From contig JAGCYZ010000055.1 of NCBI GenBank assembly GCA_017960545.1, positions 1-48,730 on the forward strand: a DNA stretch of 48,730 bases. Reading direction: 5' to 3'. The notes below the pieces were generated by a model, which worked only from the letters and a program-made list of their open reading frames with translations, was not told the origin of the DNA and made no database searches. This document shows positions 1-8,991 of this stretch, piece by piece. The position numbers were made by a program, and so were the translations under genes. Every line of letters starts with the position of its first letter. Position 1 is the stretch's first letter. This DNA is from Bacteroidales bacterium. GTDB taxonomy: Bacteria; Bacteroidota; Bacteroidia; Bacteroidales; UBA932.

Positions 1-2
1 AG

Positions 3-833
3 TACATCATCACGCTTCATCCGGACAGCAAGTCCGGAACCCCTCACCTCCATCTCGACTGCAACCGCGTCGATATGGATACCTGCCTGAACAGCGACCA
101 CCTTATCGGCATCCGGGCCAAGACTGCCGCCGAGGAGGTCAATCGCCTGCGCGGCTGGAAACGCACGAAGGAAAGGTTCGAGGAGAACAAGGCCCGCATC
201 AAAAAAGATTGCCTCGCGGTTCTGTCAGGAATGTCGGCCTTCTCCTGGGAGAAGTATACCGCTGCGCTGGAAGCCAAAGGATATACCGTCAAACTGAAGA
301 TGGATGCCTCAGTGACTGTTCGAGGGTACACGATTCAGAGTGGGAACTCCGTCTATAAGTCATCCGTTATCGGTCGTGAGTTGACGCCGTCCCGGATCCA
401 GGAGACCTGGAAGAAGATGCGTCCGGAGAACAGATACGGACAGATGACTCCAGCGGAGCGCGTCGCATTTGCGCTATCCGATGAAGGGAAGTATTACCTT
501 TTCCCTTGGGGTTTCACTATAGATGGGAAACGCTATGAGAAGATGGTTCCCGGAAGAGTTGCACGGGTCTTCGCTGAAGAAAGCAGAGTGACAGAGCAGT
601 CATATTCGCAGGAGGAGAGCAGTCATATCTTTCGGACCGCCTTTCTTCTCTACGCCGGTTTCGTTGATGCCGCCACCAACTTCGCGCAAAACTGCGGAGG
701 CGGAGGATCCGCCCCCGACCAGAACTGGGGTCGCGACAAGAACGAGGACGACATCCTCTGGGCACGCCGTTGCTTCCGCAAGGCGCGGGAGATGGTCACT
801 ACGCCAGTGATTAGGTGGGGAAGAAGGAGATAA
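3..833 (+). CDS. Relaxase / mobilization nuclease, 3' part only
   Basis: Only the C-terminal 276 codons are in the window; the frame is open from base 3 and the start lies upstream. The first visible residues, HPDSKSGTPHLHLDCN, fit the HxDxxxxPHxHxxxN motif III of MobA/VirD2-type relaxases, the metal-binding histidines that help nick the transfer origin during conjugative mobilization. The catalytic tyrosine would be in the missing part. The remainder is charged and helical, then a GGGG patch and a basic tail (ARRCFRKAR), a layout I remember from Bacteroidetes mobilization relaxases. It is separated by a strong hairpin from the leftward defence operon, and it suggests that the whole island can be or once was mobilized. 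Family call firm; exact MOB class not decided. Confidence 0.82.
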   Translation, partial: YIITLHPDSKSGTPHLHLDCNRVDMDTCLNSDHLIGIRAKTAAEEVNRLRGWKRTKERFEENKARIKKDCLAVLSGMSAFSWEKYTAALEAKGYTVKLKMDASVTVRGYTIQSGNSVYKSSVIGRELTPSRIQETWKKMRPENRYGQMTPAERVAFALSDEGKYYLFPWGFTIDGKRYEKMVPGRVARVFAEESRVTEQSYSQEESSHIFRTAFLLYAGFVDAATNFAQNCGGGGSAPDQNWGRDKNEDDILWARRCFRKAREMVTTPVIRWGRRR

Positions 834-845
834 ACCCAAGAAACG

Positions 846-876
846 TTGAACTGCCGAGGCTTCCTTGGCAGTTCAA
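846..876. terminator. Bidirectional hairpin between relaxase and nuclease genes
   Basis: The arms TTGAACTGCC and GGCAGTTCAA are perfectly complementary, and an inner GAGG/CCTT stem extends the hairpin to a CTT loop. It lies between two convergent genes, so it can end transcription from both. On the plus strand it is followed by AT-rich sequence rather than a pure T run. Confidence 0.7.
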
Positions 877-967
877 TTATAAATATAATAGTGGGTATTT
901 CCTGAATGGAAATAATCGAGACTCTTCCCCAATTGGTGTATCGGGCAAGTAAAACAGATTGGCGTTG

Positions 968-2209
968 CTATTTATCGCTGAAATCAAAAAGTTGGACAGC
1001 TAAGAACACTTCTCGATCAGGGTCATTGGGCATTGAAAACTTATAGTTAAACCAGGTCTCGTCATTTGCTTTTTCAGTACTTTTATAGTTCGCGTGTATA
1101 TCAATGTTATCCCTGACACCATCTACTGCCGCAGTCATTGTTGTATCTCGAACGAATAGCAATAAAGCTGCCTTAGTGTCTCTCCAGGTGAGGTAACTTA
1201 AAAGCTGGCTGATTGCATCGAGGAAGACTTGCTTCCCCTTCCAAAACTTACATTCAGCGATAAAGACGATACCCTCGCCACACTTAACCATTATATCAGT
1301 TTTCCCGTTCTTGTTGAATGCCTCTCCTGTAGCTGACTCTGTCTTGAAAGTTGTTTGAATCTGTGTTAGAAATAAATCACGAAGAGTTTCTTCGTCCATC
1401 CCTTTCGTTACCTTTGGGAAGGATTCATACATTTTACCGACTGTATGAATTGCATCTAAAATCTGTGCATATCGCTGCGCATCCATCGTTGGCGTCAGAT
1501 TCTCAACCTCCTTACCGACGGCTCTATTTTCAGGTTGCGGATACCGTTTGGTGACTGTCGGAACGGAGTAGGTACGAGGGATACCTGCGTGTGCTGTTAT
1601 CGGTGTCCCAAGACCAGTCAGGAAACTGTTGTCACGCTTGATCTTCTCCTTTCGGCCAGCAAAGATACTGCGAATCGTTTCAGGAAGGGAATTATTATAT
1701 GCCCTGATATCCTTCTCAAGAAATCCAAGCATCTTTACAAGGCTGTCTTTCCTGTTCTCAAACTCCCGTTTCACCTTTTCCGAATCCTCCTCAAGAACGA
1801 GGATGTCGGTATAGACGCATCCATGTGAGATATGGAAATGTCCACTTCCAGACGACAATATTGTAGATGGTCTGCAGTTCAGAATGTTTGTATCCCCCTC
1901 GACAGGGATGATATACCGAACCACCGTTCTCTCAACGGCTTTATTTGCCATCCAGTACCGAGGCAAGTACTCGGCGTCAACAAGGACCTTTCGTGGCTCT
2001 ATTCGAACCTCATCAAAGTGGACTATAGGGACATACAGAGAGTTATCCTCGATCAAATACTTGACATAGTCCTCTTCATTTACATTTAGGACATAATCAT
2101 TATCAAGCTTATTAATCACTTCCCGCAAATGATTCTCGCCAGTGCGGGGAAGAGCCATAGCATCGTATTTTTGAAAGAGGTTATCGTGATCGATTCTGAA
2201 ATGCTCCAT
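968..2209 (-). CDS. PD-(D/E)XK nuclease-like protein, last gene of the defence operon
   Basis: 413 residues. The C-terminal third carries GKTDIMV followed by FIAECKFWKG, that is Asp305, Glu319 and Lys321 in the D...ExK spacing of the restriction-endonuclease-like fold, then a helical stretch and a strand (ALLLFV) as expected for that fold. The N-terminal 200 residues match no family I know. It follows the secreted-protein gene by 26 bases and is read in the same direction as the methyltransferase and GHKL ATPase genes, so it may be the DNA-cutting subunit of the system. The alternative is an independent single-gene defence nuclease that shares the operon. Nuclease fold is inferred from the motif; substrate unknown. 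Confidence 0.7.
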   Translation of the reverse strand: MEHFRIDHDNLFQKYDAMALPRTGENHLREVINKLDNDYVLNVNEEDYVKYLIEDNSLYVPIVHFDEVRIEPRKVLVDAEYLPRYWMANKAVERTVVRYIIPVEGDTNILNCRPSTILSSGSGHFHISHGCVYTDILVLEEDSEKVKREFENRKDSLVKMLGFLEKDIRAYNNSLPETIRSIFAGRKEKIKRDNSFLTGLGTPITAHAGIPRTYSVPTVTKRYPQPENRAVGKEVENLTPTMDAQRYAQILDAIHTVGKMYESFPKVTKGMDEETLRDLFLTQIQTTFKTESATGEAFNKNGKTDIMVKCGEGIVFIAECKFWKGKQVFLDAISQLLSYLTWRDTKAALLLFVRDTTMTAAVDGVRDNIDIHANYKSTEKANDETWFNYKFSMPNDPDREVFLAVQLFDFSDK

Positions 2210-2235
2210 ACAATCCTCCCAAAATAGCTTGTTGG

Positions 2236-2808
2236 TTAAATGTCATCAATAATGGTTTTTCGGAGAGCCTTTACGTTCTGTTCGTCTGCATAGGCGCATA
2301 CGACATAGTATTTGAACTGAAAATAGGCTAGAGAGATGACGATATGACCTCCCTCAACTTCCCAAAGCGATTTGTAATTGCACTGACCGTCATGTAATGC
2401 ATTTTTCCGAAAGAAATCCTCGTTATGGACATCTGTTGTGAACTCCTCAACATGTTCGCTTGGCTCACCGTATTTCTCCTTGTAAGTGGCCACAACATCG
2501 TAATATTTGTCCTCGATGGTCGGCCAGTTGTCTCCGGCCTCTACCAACGCGGAAACAGCAGATACAGATTTACTGGTTGGATCAGGATAGACAACCACCA
2601 TCACGCCTGGAGTTGCCATGAAGTTACCGGTAAGGATAATGCCATCTGGAGATGATTCAATCTGTTTGAAGCCTTTCTGAACCAGCTGCTGGGCAAATGC
2701 CTTGTATTCGCCGTCGATGGGGATTCCTTTGAACTTGAGGTGAGCGTTCTGAGCGTTGAGAGCAACAGCCATCAAGACAACCATTGTGGTAATTATGTTT
2801 CTTTTCAT
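2236..2808 (-). CDS. Secreted protein of unknown function inside the defence operon
   Basis: 190 residues. The start MKRNIITTMVVLMAVALNAQ is a clear Sec signal peptide (basic n-region, hydrophobic core, cleavage probably after the NAQ around residue 20). The mature part has no cysteine-rich or repeat structure and no family I can name; short secreted proteins of this kind are common in Bacteroidetes. It begins 11 bases after the stop of the 151-residue gene and ends 26 bases before the nuclease gene, so it is almost certainly co-transcribed with them. A periplasmic or exported protein is an odd member of a DNA-defence operon and may be a passenger. Confidence 0.75.
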   Translation of the reverse strand: MKRNIITTMVVLMAVALNAQNAHLKFKGIPIDGEYKAFAQQLVQKGFKQIESSPDGIILTGNFMATPGVMVVVYPDPTSKSVSAVSALVEAGDNWPTIEDKYYDVVATYKEKYGEPSEHVEEFTTDVHNEDFFRKNALHDGQCNYKSLWEVEGGHIVISLAYFQFKYYVVCAYADEQNVKALRKTIIDDI

Positions 2809-2819
2809 TGCGAATGAGA

Positions 2820-3275
2820 CTATTTCTTAGAGTAATTGAAGAAGAATGTCTTAACAGGGTTTTGAAGAGACGTTGAACAGCAATACTCAACATCCATATG
2901 ACTTATGGGGAGGACATAGATAATGCCTTCTTGGGGTATGATGGCAAAGATATCGTTTGGCTGTGCGACGTCATAGATCTCACTTCCAAACCACATTCTC
3001 GCATCACCCCTTGTCCCAGCCCGATACATTGATGAACTGGCCTCTATGTTCTTCTGGAACGTCAGGATATGAGTATCTATTGATATCTTCTCTCCAGGTT
3101 GTTGCGTAGAATAATCGTGAACACCAGTATTCTGGAGTAACTCACGTAAGGCAACCTTCGCATCGAAGATCCCATGATGAAGAATGTTCTGGGTCAAGCA
3201 AACCAAAACGTACTGAATACCTTTTTTGTCAAGATACTCTGTATTCATCTCCTCCAGTTCGGTCAGGGCTCTCAT
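2820..3275 (-). CDS. Small protein coupled to the cytosine methyltransferase, function unknown
   Basis: 151 residues, no signal peptide or membrane segment. The ATG lies one base after the methyltransferase stop codon, so translation is probably coupled. The C-terminal half is strand-rich (DIFAIIPQEGIIYVLPISH). I recognise no domain or catalytic motif. By position it belongs to the methyltransferase system; it could be a specificity or control subunit, but nothing in the sequence decides this. Confidence 0.7.
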   Translation of the reverse strand: MRALTELEEMNTEYLDKKGIQYVLVCLTQNILHHGIFDAKVALRELLQNTGVHDYSTQQPGEKISIDTHILTFQKNIEASSSMYRAGTRGDARMWFGSEIYDVAQPNDIFAIIPQEGIIYVLPISHMDVEYCCSTSLQNPVKTFFFNYSKK

Positions 3276-3276
3276 A

Positions 3277-5154
3277 TCAATCTATATTCTCAAGTATTAC
3301 ATTACCAATTGCACGGGCCATAAGAGGCGGAACGGCATTTCCGACCATAGTATATTGCGGTGTCTCAAACTTACGCATCTCACCTCCGGTTGTCCTTTTA
3401 CCTTGAAATACAAAAGAGTCATCAAAAGATTGTAAACGGGCCATTTCGCGTACTGTTAGAGCGCGATGGCTTGCGTAATGGATAAAGTCATCTGGGAGAG
3501 TTACAACTGTAGGACTCTGTCCGGCAGGGTTCAGGACGGTATAATTTCTCTTGTTTGAAAAAAGCCCGTTATCTTCAAGATATGCCTTGCACTCTGGAGT
3601 ATAGGCACCAAAACGTGCAATTGCCGCTAGACGCTGTTGGACTATTTCACTATGTCTACTGGTTTTGTGGTTCTGAAGGTCTGCCAAATGTCTCTTCCTC
3701 TTATGTTTTAGTTCGTCTTCATCCTTAACAAAGAAAGGTTGACCCTTTATCTCAAAGCGATGCTGGAGGCGACCCTCTTTGCTCCATTCTGCATAAGATT
3801 GGCCACCGTTTTCCTCAGGACGACTATCAGCAGTACGATTAACGATCAACGGCTCAAAATCCTGAATGCGATGATACGGACGGTATGTATTAATCTCTTC
3901 TCCGTTACCGATAAAATCCAAATCTGAAATAGCCTCATAGATAGTCACTCTATTCTCATGACTAACTGTGGCCGGAATACTAGTAATCTGGCGTTGATCT
4001 TTACGAGCACCGATAAAAAGCACACGTTCACGTGTTTGTGGCACGCCGTAATCAGCGGAATTTACCACTATGGGATTGTCAACCCTATAGAGGTGGATGT
4101 CTTCAATAAGACGGTTTAGCATATCAACCGACTTGAAAAATGTTGCATACTGTTCCAGCGCGTGAAGGGCCTCATCCAGAGTTGCAAGATATAAATCCAA
4201 AAGTTCCTGAAAATCCTTAACATCCTCCTGAAGATCCTTCAATCCTTCTTCTTTCTCAATCGCCTCTTTGATTTCTTTAATAATTGCCTCATCCTGAAGT
4301 GAATCGATGAATTTATTCATTCGATAGGCAAAGGTATCATTGTCTAAATCGGACGCAGTCTTCTCCTGAATAATAGCGTAACGAAGCTTTTCTCTAGATA
4401 GAGAATGGCTCAATAAACGGAGTCCATGACGTATCGTGTTGATGTTGCGACCACTTTTGCTAGTCTTGAAATCGAGCTGCTTGGTAATAATCTTGAATTG
4501 CTCCTCTAATACAGCGAAATACTGTTTCTCTAAAGAAGAATACTCTTTACCTTCCTCCAACTCCATCTGGATTTTAAGCATTATGCCCTTCTTCAGTAGT
4601 GCCGGCACGTTGCTTAGGATCGTATCTAAAAAATCCATCAGCTCTGGAATGACGGAAACGTCAATTATCGATCGAATCTCTTCTTTAACAGCATCTTTGA
4701 ACCGCCCCTGATCCTTTGTTAAAAGACCAGTAACGTTCTCCATTACAAAGTATTTGGGCTTCAGAGCCTTTATAACTTTGATATAATGCAGAAATAGATT
4801 ATCCCTCTTATCATTCTTGCGCCGACGCCCTGAAAGGCTGAATGACTGGCAGCTCGGGCCACCGGTAACAACATCGACTTCGCGGTCCCCAATTTTAGCT
4901 CGCAATTTCTCCAGGAATTTGTCATTCATGATATCTTCCTTGATAAAGGCGGTCGCGAGACCGAGTTGTTCATTATATCTGGCTTTGTGGGTTAGCTCAC
5001 AAGTCGGACTGATATCACTAGCAAGAATAAAATCAAAGTACTTATCTACTGTATATGATTGTAAGAACCCCTCACTGAAGCCTCCGGCGCCAGCGAAGAG
5101 ATCCACAAATGTTATTGGTCTCCTTCCCCCCGTAAAATCAACTTTCTCTGCCAT
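3277..5154 (-). CDS. dcm: DNA (cytosine-5)-methyltransferase with a large internal insert
   Basis: 625 residues. It has the ordered C5-methyltransferase motifs: motif I FVDLFAGAGGFSEGF (residues 16-30, SAM binding), motif IV GGPSCQSFS with catalytic Cys102 (PSC instead of the usual PPC), motif VI MENV (139-141), motif VIII QTRERV, then the target-recognition region, motif IX (RALTVREMARLQ) and motif X (TMVGNAVPP). Typical family members have 330-450 residues; the extra length is mainly a charged, helical segment of about 200 residues (roughly 150-355) between motifs VI and VIII. It should methylate cytosine at C5 in a specific sequence, protecting the host DNA. It follows the DUF6339-like gene by 2 bases. 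The divergent vsr gene would repair T:G mismatches arising from deamination of its product. Confidence 0.96.
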   Translation of the reverse strand: MAEKVDFTGGRRPITFVDLFAGAGGFSEGFLQSYTVDKYFDFILASDISPTCELTHKARYNEQLGLATAFIKEDIMNDKFLEKLRAKIGDREVDVVTGGPSCQSFSLSGRRRKNDKRDNLFLHYIKVIKALKPKYFVMENVTGLLTKDQGRFKDAVKEEIRSIIDVSVIPELMDFLDTILSNVPALLKKGIMLKIQMELEEGKEYSSLEKQYFAVLEEQFKIITKQLDFKTSKSGRNINTIRHGLRLLSHSLSREKLRYAIIQEKTASDLDNDTFAYRMNKFIDSLQDEAIIKEIKEAIEKEEGLKDLQEDVKDFQELLDLYLATLDEALHALEQYATFFKSVDMLNRLIEDIHLYRVDNPIVVNSADYGVPQTRERVLFIGARKDQRQITSIPATVSHENRVTIYEAISDLDFIGNGEEINTYRPYHRIQDFEPLIVNRTADSRPEENGGQSYAEWSKEGRLQHRFEIKGQPFFVKDEDELKHKRKRHLADLQNHKTSRHSEIVQQRLAAIARFGAYTPECKAYLEDNGLFSNKRNYTVLNPAGQSPTVVTLPDDFIHYASHRALTVREMARLQSFDDSFVFQGKRTTGGEMRKFETPQYTMVGNAVPPLMARAIGNVILENID

Positions 5155-5156
5155 AG

Positions 5157-6056
5157 TTATCTTTTCTTATGCTTTTTATGTTTGTGTTTTTTTGAAGGCC
5201 GTGGTTGAGCTGTGCTGGAAATCGCAGCGGCTGCAGAAGCCAGAGCTTCGTCCCTTAGTTTCTTCTCCTTTTTCCTATCACCAACACTCTTGATTACGTC
5301 GCGGTTTTCCTTCAGGAAATTATAAATATCCTCTGAGGTAAGCATGCTGAGTTCGACAACACCGCCAAGCTTGTTAATGAGCTGGATGCATTTGTCAGTA
5401 CGGTACTCAAAATACTTATCAAACACCGTATCCTCACCCTTTTCTGCCTTATCCAGTTCATCGAAATAAAAATCAAGAATACCGCGAACCAGTACAGGAT
5501 TACTAAAAATGTAGGTCGCTGCGGCAATACCACGGTCCCTCAACTTTTGAATAGAGAATAGGAGTTTCGTGTACTTATAGTCCAACGTTCCATCCTCGTT
5601 TTCGATAACGGTATTGTGGACGGACCAATACATGCCTTCCAGCCAGTTACGAATCGGGCCCTGCCCATAAAACCAGTGCTCGGATATGTATGACGCACGG
5701 CATTCTGGACTGTTAATCTCGGGCCAGCGCTTTCTCATATATGGATAAAGGACAACATGGGAAAGATACTGCCAGAAATGAGACTGAGCGGCTAAAAGTG
5801 GCGTCAAAATGCCACGATATGCTTCATACAGGATTTTTGCCGCATAAAAATCGTCCACGGCTTTGTTCGTTTCTGCGTATTCCATCATACCCGATAGATC
5901 CGGCTGTTCAAAATCAAGCTCCTGAACATTGTCACCAGCAGCTTGCTTCCAGTCATGCTCGGGATTAGTGTAGAACTTCAGGTTTTCTTCGACACTGACC
6001 CGAAGATTATCCGCATAGGATGGTAAAAAAATACCTTGTTTCATGGCAAACGACAT
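5157..6056 (-). CDS. DUF6339-like protein of the defence operon
   Basis: 299 residues. The central pattern HFWQYLSHVVLYPYMRKRWP, followed by HWFYG, a conserved RNWLEGMYW and a later RDRGIAAATYIFSN, resembles my memory of DUF6339, a bacterial family of unknown function often seen near DNA methyltransferases. The protein is mostly helical and ends in a very basic tail (KKHKHKKHKKR), which could bind nucleic acid. It sits 3 bases after the unknown 282-residue gene and 2 bases before the methyltransferase. The family call rests on memory of the pattern and should be confirmed; no catalytic residues are apparent. Confidence 0.68.
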   Translation of the reverse strand: MSFAMKQGIFLPSYADNLRVSVEENLKFYTNPEHDWKQAAGDNVQELDFEQPDLSGMMEYAETNKAVDDFYAAKILYEAYRGILTPLLAAQSHFWQYLSHVVLYPYMRKRWPEINSPECRASYISEHWFYGQGPIRNWLEGMYWSVHNTVIENEDGTLDYKYTKLLFSIQKLRDRGIAAATYIFSNPVLVRGILDFYFDELDKAEKGEDTVFDKYFEYRTDKCIQLINKLGGVVELSMLTSEDIYNFLKENRDVIKSVGDRKKEKKLRDEALASAAAAISSTAQPRPSKKHKHKKHKKR

Positions 6057-6059
6057 TGT

Positions 6060-6908
6060 TTAAGGAAGCTGCTTATTGGCATCATCTATAGCACGAAGAA
6101 TAGGCTTATTAAGAAGCTTATCCACAACGACATAGATGTCTTCATATTCCAACTCATAAGTATCGTCACGAAGTGATATTGTTCCATCAGCATTCAACTC
6201 ATCAAGATAACGGGTTAGGTAAAACACCCAATCCCTATTCTTGTCGGGGGCTTCCCGCAACATATAAATTGCTTGTACAAGAGCGGAATATACAAGCGAT
6301 GCCTCTACAACACCAGGACATAAATCCTCAACGCGATTATACCGTGTATCATAATCAATAGGAATCTTCACGATAATCCTCCCTCCAGAAAAGTCGTATT
6401 TGATATTATCGACCTGAGAACTCATAATGCGAATTATCATGCTCAAATCTGCCGCAGAGTTGCTCTGCTGTAGCGATACAGTGAAATCGTCAATACTGGC
6501 TAATACTGCTCCTTTGGGAAAATCAACAGAGCCCTCATATACTTCATCGATATTGAGGAAATCACAACCTATGATTTCTTTACATGCGACAATAATAATT
6601 TTAACAGTACAACGCTTGTATATCTTCTCAAGTGGTATGGCAATGTCGAACGAAGGTGTTTGAAACTCGTGATGTTGCAAATAATAGGTTGCCGAACATT
6701 CGATAATGCACTGATATACAGCCTTCCCTTCGGAGATAAGCCTGTCTATACCTGATTCATGACAAGTAACATCATAATGCAAATTAAGAACGTTTGTTTC
6801 TCCATCAACGGACTCGGTATGAGCGCCTTTTACGGGGTCATCACTAAGATAAGCCCCGTGCAATCCCCATATCGGATAGGGATATGTCGCAGATTCTCTA
6901 ATTTCCAT
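6060..6908 (-). CDS. Unknown protein overlapping the GHKL ATPase gene
   Basis: 282 residues, no signal peptide or membrane span, acidic overall. The first half is rich in predicted strands (YQCIIECSATYYLQ, CTVKIIIVACKEIIGCD) and the second half is helical. I recognise no domain. Its start overlaps the 3' end of the GHKL ATPase gene by 11 bases, so the two are translationally coupled and the proteins probably work together. The strand-rich N-terminal half could be a structural or DNA-contact module; this is a guess. Confidence 0.75.
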   Translation of the reverse strand: MEIRESATYPYPIWGLHGAYLSDDPVKGAHTESVDGETNVLNLHYDVTCHESGIDRLISEGKAVYQCIIECSATYYLQHHEFQTPSFDIAIPLEKIYKRCTVKIIIVACKEIIGCDFLNIDEVYEGSVDFPKGAVLASIDDFTVSLQQSNSAADLSMIIRIMSSQVDNIKYDFSGGRIIVKIPIDYDTRYNRVEDLCPGVVEASLVYSALVQAIYMLREAPDKNRDWVFYLTRYLDELNADGTISLRDDTYELEYEDIYVVVDKLLNKPILRAIDDANKQLP

Positions 6909-8982
6909 AAGCCTTGATGATTAACGTGTAGTTCTTAAGACTCTCGACGGGAGTGAAGCGAACTTCATTCACAACGTCCTTATGAAGGTCGAACCCAACA
7001 ATTTCATTGTTATCTTGACCAGATATCTTACAACCAGCAGAAACGCGGCGCAGTTCAAGAGGAACCTGCCCGGCTACACCTTGAACTGATAAAATCAGGC
7101 GACATGACTCATAGTCTTGAGGCACTCTGATGACAAGCTTACAAGCGAACTCCCCATCATGAAGAGGGATCAAGCGACGATTGCGACCGTCTAGTTTTAT
7201 TTCTGTCATGTGTTTACCTTTATCATTATCTTCAGTAGATTCTCCTGGAGTAAATCCTTCCCCTCCAACGGTAGGTAAAGTAGGCTTTTCTGGATTACCC
7301 TCTCTTTCTGATTTACCTGTTCCACCACCTCCAGAGCCACCATCACTTCCTGCTCCTGCTCCAGTTTCCGAACCGGTAACTTCGGGAGGAATGACTGAAC
7401 CAGTATCCTTCTTTTTCTTCTTCCCGCCCTTCTTTGTCTCCAATATCGTTACGGAAGAAGAACCCTTTCTCTTTGCCTGTTCCTCTTTAATAATATTGGT
7501 AGTCGGCCACAACAATTCCTCACTCTTATCTTCCGCTTTGCTTGAAGAAGTGCCCAGACGGTGTTTCTTGAGAGACAGTATCTCCTTTTCAATATCCTGC
7601 TCCTGAGGGAAAACCAGCTCTTCACAAGCCGCAATAAATTCCTTCACTTCCCGGCGAGTTTTGATGGCTAGCGTTTTCGTCTCTCTCCGGACATTCCGCA
7701 GTTCGTCTTCGTCCCATTTATCATGAGTTACATTTTCCATGATTCTTAGATACCTACTGCCAACTCCATCGCAGACAAAAATGCCATAATATCCTTTATT
7801 ATTCCTTCCGCGCTGTACCTCGATCGCCATCGAGTTATTCCTCATATACACGACGCTATCACGGGATCCCTCAGATTTGATGCGTTGGCTTTTCCACATG
7901 TACAAAACTGCGTGACCTAGACACTTGAATCTTTCCGGGAAGACTTCATCGGAATCAATGACTAAATGATCTTCGTCGCATTTCTGGTTCATCAAGGCTT
8001 CAAGAAGATACGGTCTGGGATTGAACTCTATCTCCGGAGTATTTGTCCTGACGTAATCCAAATCAGTAAACTTCTCTGAAGGGAAATAGACATCCAGCTT
8101 TTCAACCAGGTTCCCTGCACAGAAATACTCGCCGTCAATCTCTACGGCCAACCTATCTTCATAAATGGCCTTGAAAAAACTGCGAAGAGCCTCTTCCTTC
8201 ATTTTCAAGATATCCTCCTCGGAGCGTTCAATGCCGATGACGAAAACATCTGTACCAGGATCAGTCCTTCGAAATACTTCCGGAATACGATCACCAGTAT
8301 TTGGCCGATTTCCTCCTTCTGAATCATAAAAAGCAATTGCTTCATAATGCGTAGCTGCACCAGATGCGTCAATTAATTTATGGTCAGATAGCTTTATTAC
8401 GCCCTCTCCGTAAGTCTGGTCGTCTTCTGTTTTCGTTGAATAGTATACGGCGTTTAATTCGGAATTCACAAAACCGACCGTCTTCCCAAGACCATGACTG
8501 CCACCGGCGTCATCTTCTTCTTTATAACTCGCACTGGATTCTCTCACACATGCCTTGAATGCACTTGGCAAATCGTCATCGTCAACATATGACATTCCTC
8601 GAGTATTATAATCTCCTACCCGAAGGTATCCGATGGTAGATTCTAAATGACTTTCGAGATACTCGTATTTGCTCTCATAAGGATCCTTGCCATTTTTGTA
8701 CTTTTTATTATGTTCGCTACAAGCCCTGAGGCGCGCTAATAGCGAGATTATAAGAGCAGGGTAATCAGAACAGCGTAACTCTCCAAACTCGAATTTGACA
8801 ACGACTGGCCCATCTAGATGCAACTTAGAATGTGCATCCATCGAATTTTGGATGTACTCTCGAACGAGGCATCGGATTTTATGTCCGATAAAAGGAGCAA
8901 AGGATGAATCCTCTCGACTTTGCCCCATGGAGTTCCGGCGTCTATCCACGAAATTCCATTTGCAACCGAGATCTTTTGACAT
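6898..8982 (-). CDS. GHKL (MORC/MutL/HSP90-type) ATPase of a defence system
   Basis: 694 residues. The N-terminal ATPase domain has motif N as REYIQNSMDA (Glu42, Asn46, Asp49), motif G1 as GDYNTRGM (Asp124, Gly129) and the lid motif GGSHGLGK (160-167), all diagnostic of the GHKL fold. An S5-like transducer region probably follows (about 230-430), then a charged helical region, a low-complexity Gly/Ser/Pro linker (roughly 545-600, including GSDGGSGGGGTG) and a C-terminal strand-rich domain of about 95 residues. ATP-driven dimer closure is the family mechanism. Prokaryotic GHKL ATPases in operons with methyltransferases and nucleases are a known theme of restriction-type systems related to eukaryotic MORC proteins. 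It starts 9 bases after the small conserved gene. Confidence 0.9.
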   Translation of the reverse strand: MSKDLGCKWNFVDRRRNSMGQSREDSSFAPFIGHKIRCLVREYIQNSMDAHSKLHLDGPVVVKFEFGELRCSDYPALIISLLARLRACSEHNKKYKNGKDPYESKYEYLESHLESTIGYLRVGDYNTRGMSYVDDDDLPSAFKACVRESSASYKEEDDAGGSHGLGKTVGFVNSELNAVYYSTKTEDDQTYGEGVIKLSDHKLIDASGAATHYEAIAFYDSEGGNRPNTGDRIPEVFRRTDPGTDVFVIGIERSEEDILKMKEEALRSFFKAIYEDRLAVEIDGEYFCAGNLVEKLDVYFPSEKFTDLDYVRTNTPEIEFNPRPYLLEALMNQKCDEDHLVIDSDEVFPERFKCLGHAVLYMWKSQRIKSEGSRDSVVYMRNNSMAIEVQRGRNNKGYYGIFVCDGVGSRYLRIMENVTHDKWDEDELRNVRRETKTLAIKTRREVKEFIAACEELVFPQEQDIEKEILSLKKHRLGTSSSKAEDKSEELLWPTTNIIKEEQAKRKGSSSVTILETKKGGKKKKKDTGSVIPPEVTGSETGAGAGSDGGSGGGGTGKSEREGNPEKPTLPTVGGEGFTPGESTEDNDKGKHMTEIKLDGRNRRLIPLHDGEFACKLVIRVPQDYESCRLILSVQGVAGQVPLELRRVSAGCKISGQDNNEIVGFDLHKDVVNEVRFTPVESLKNYTLIIKAYGN

Positions 8983-8991
8983 GGGGAATGG

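Noticed and set aside
7181-7606. Proline-rich plus-strand frame of 141 codons
   Set aside because: It is the antisense of the Gly/Ser linker of the GHKL ATPase gene; composition alone explains it.
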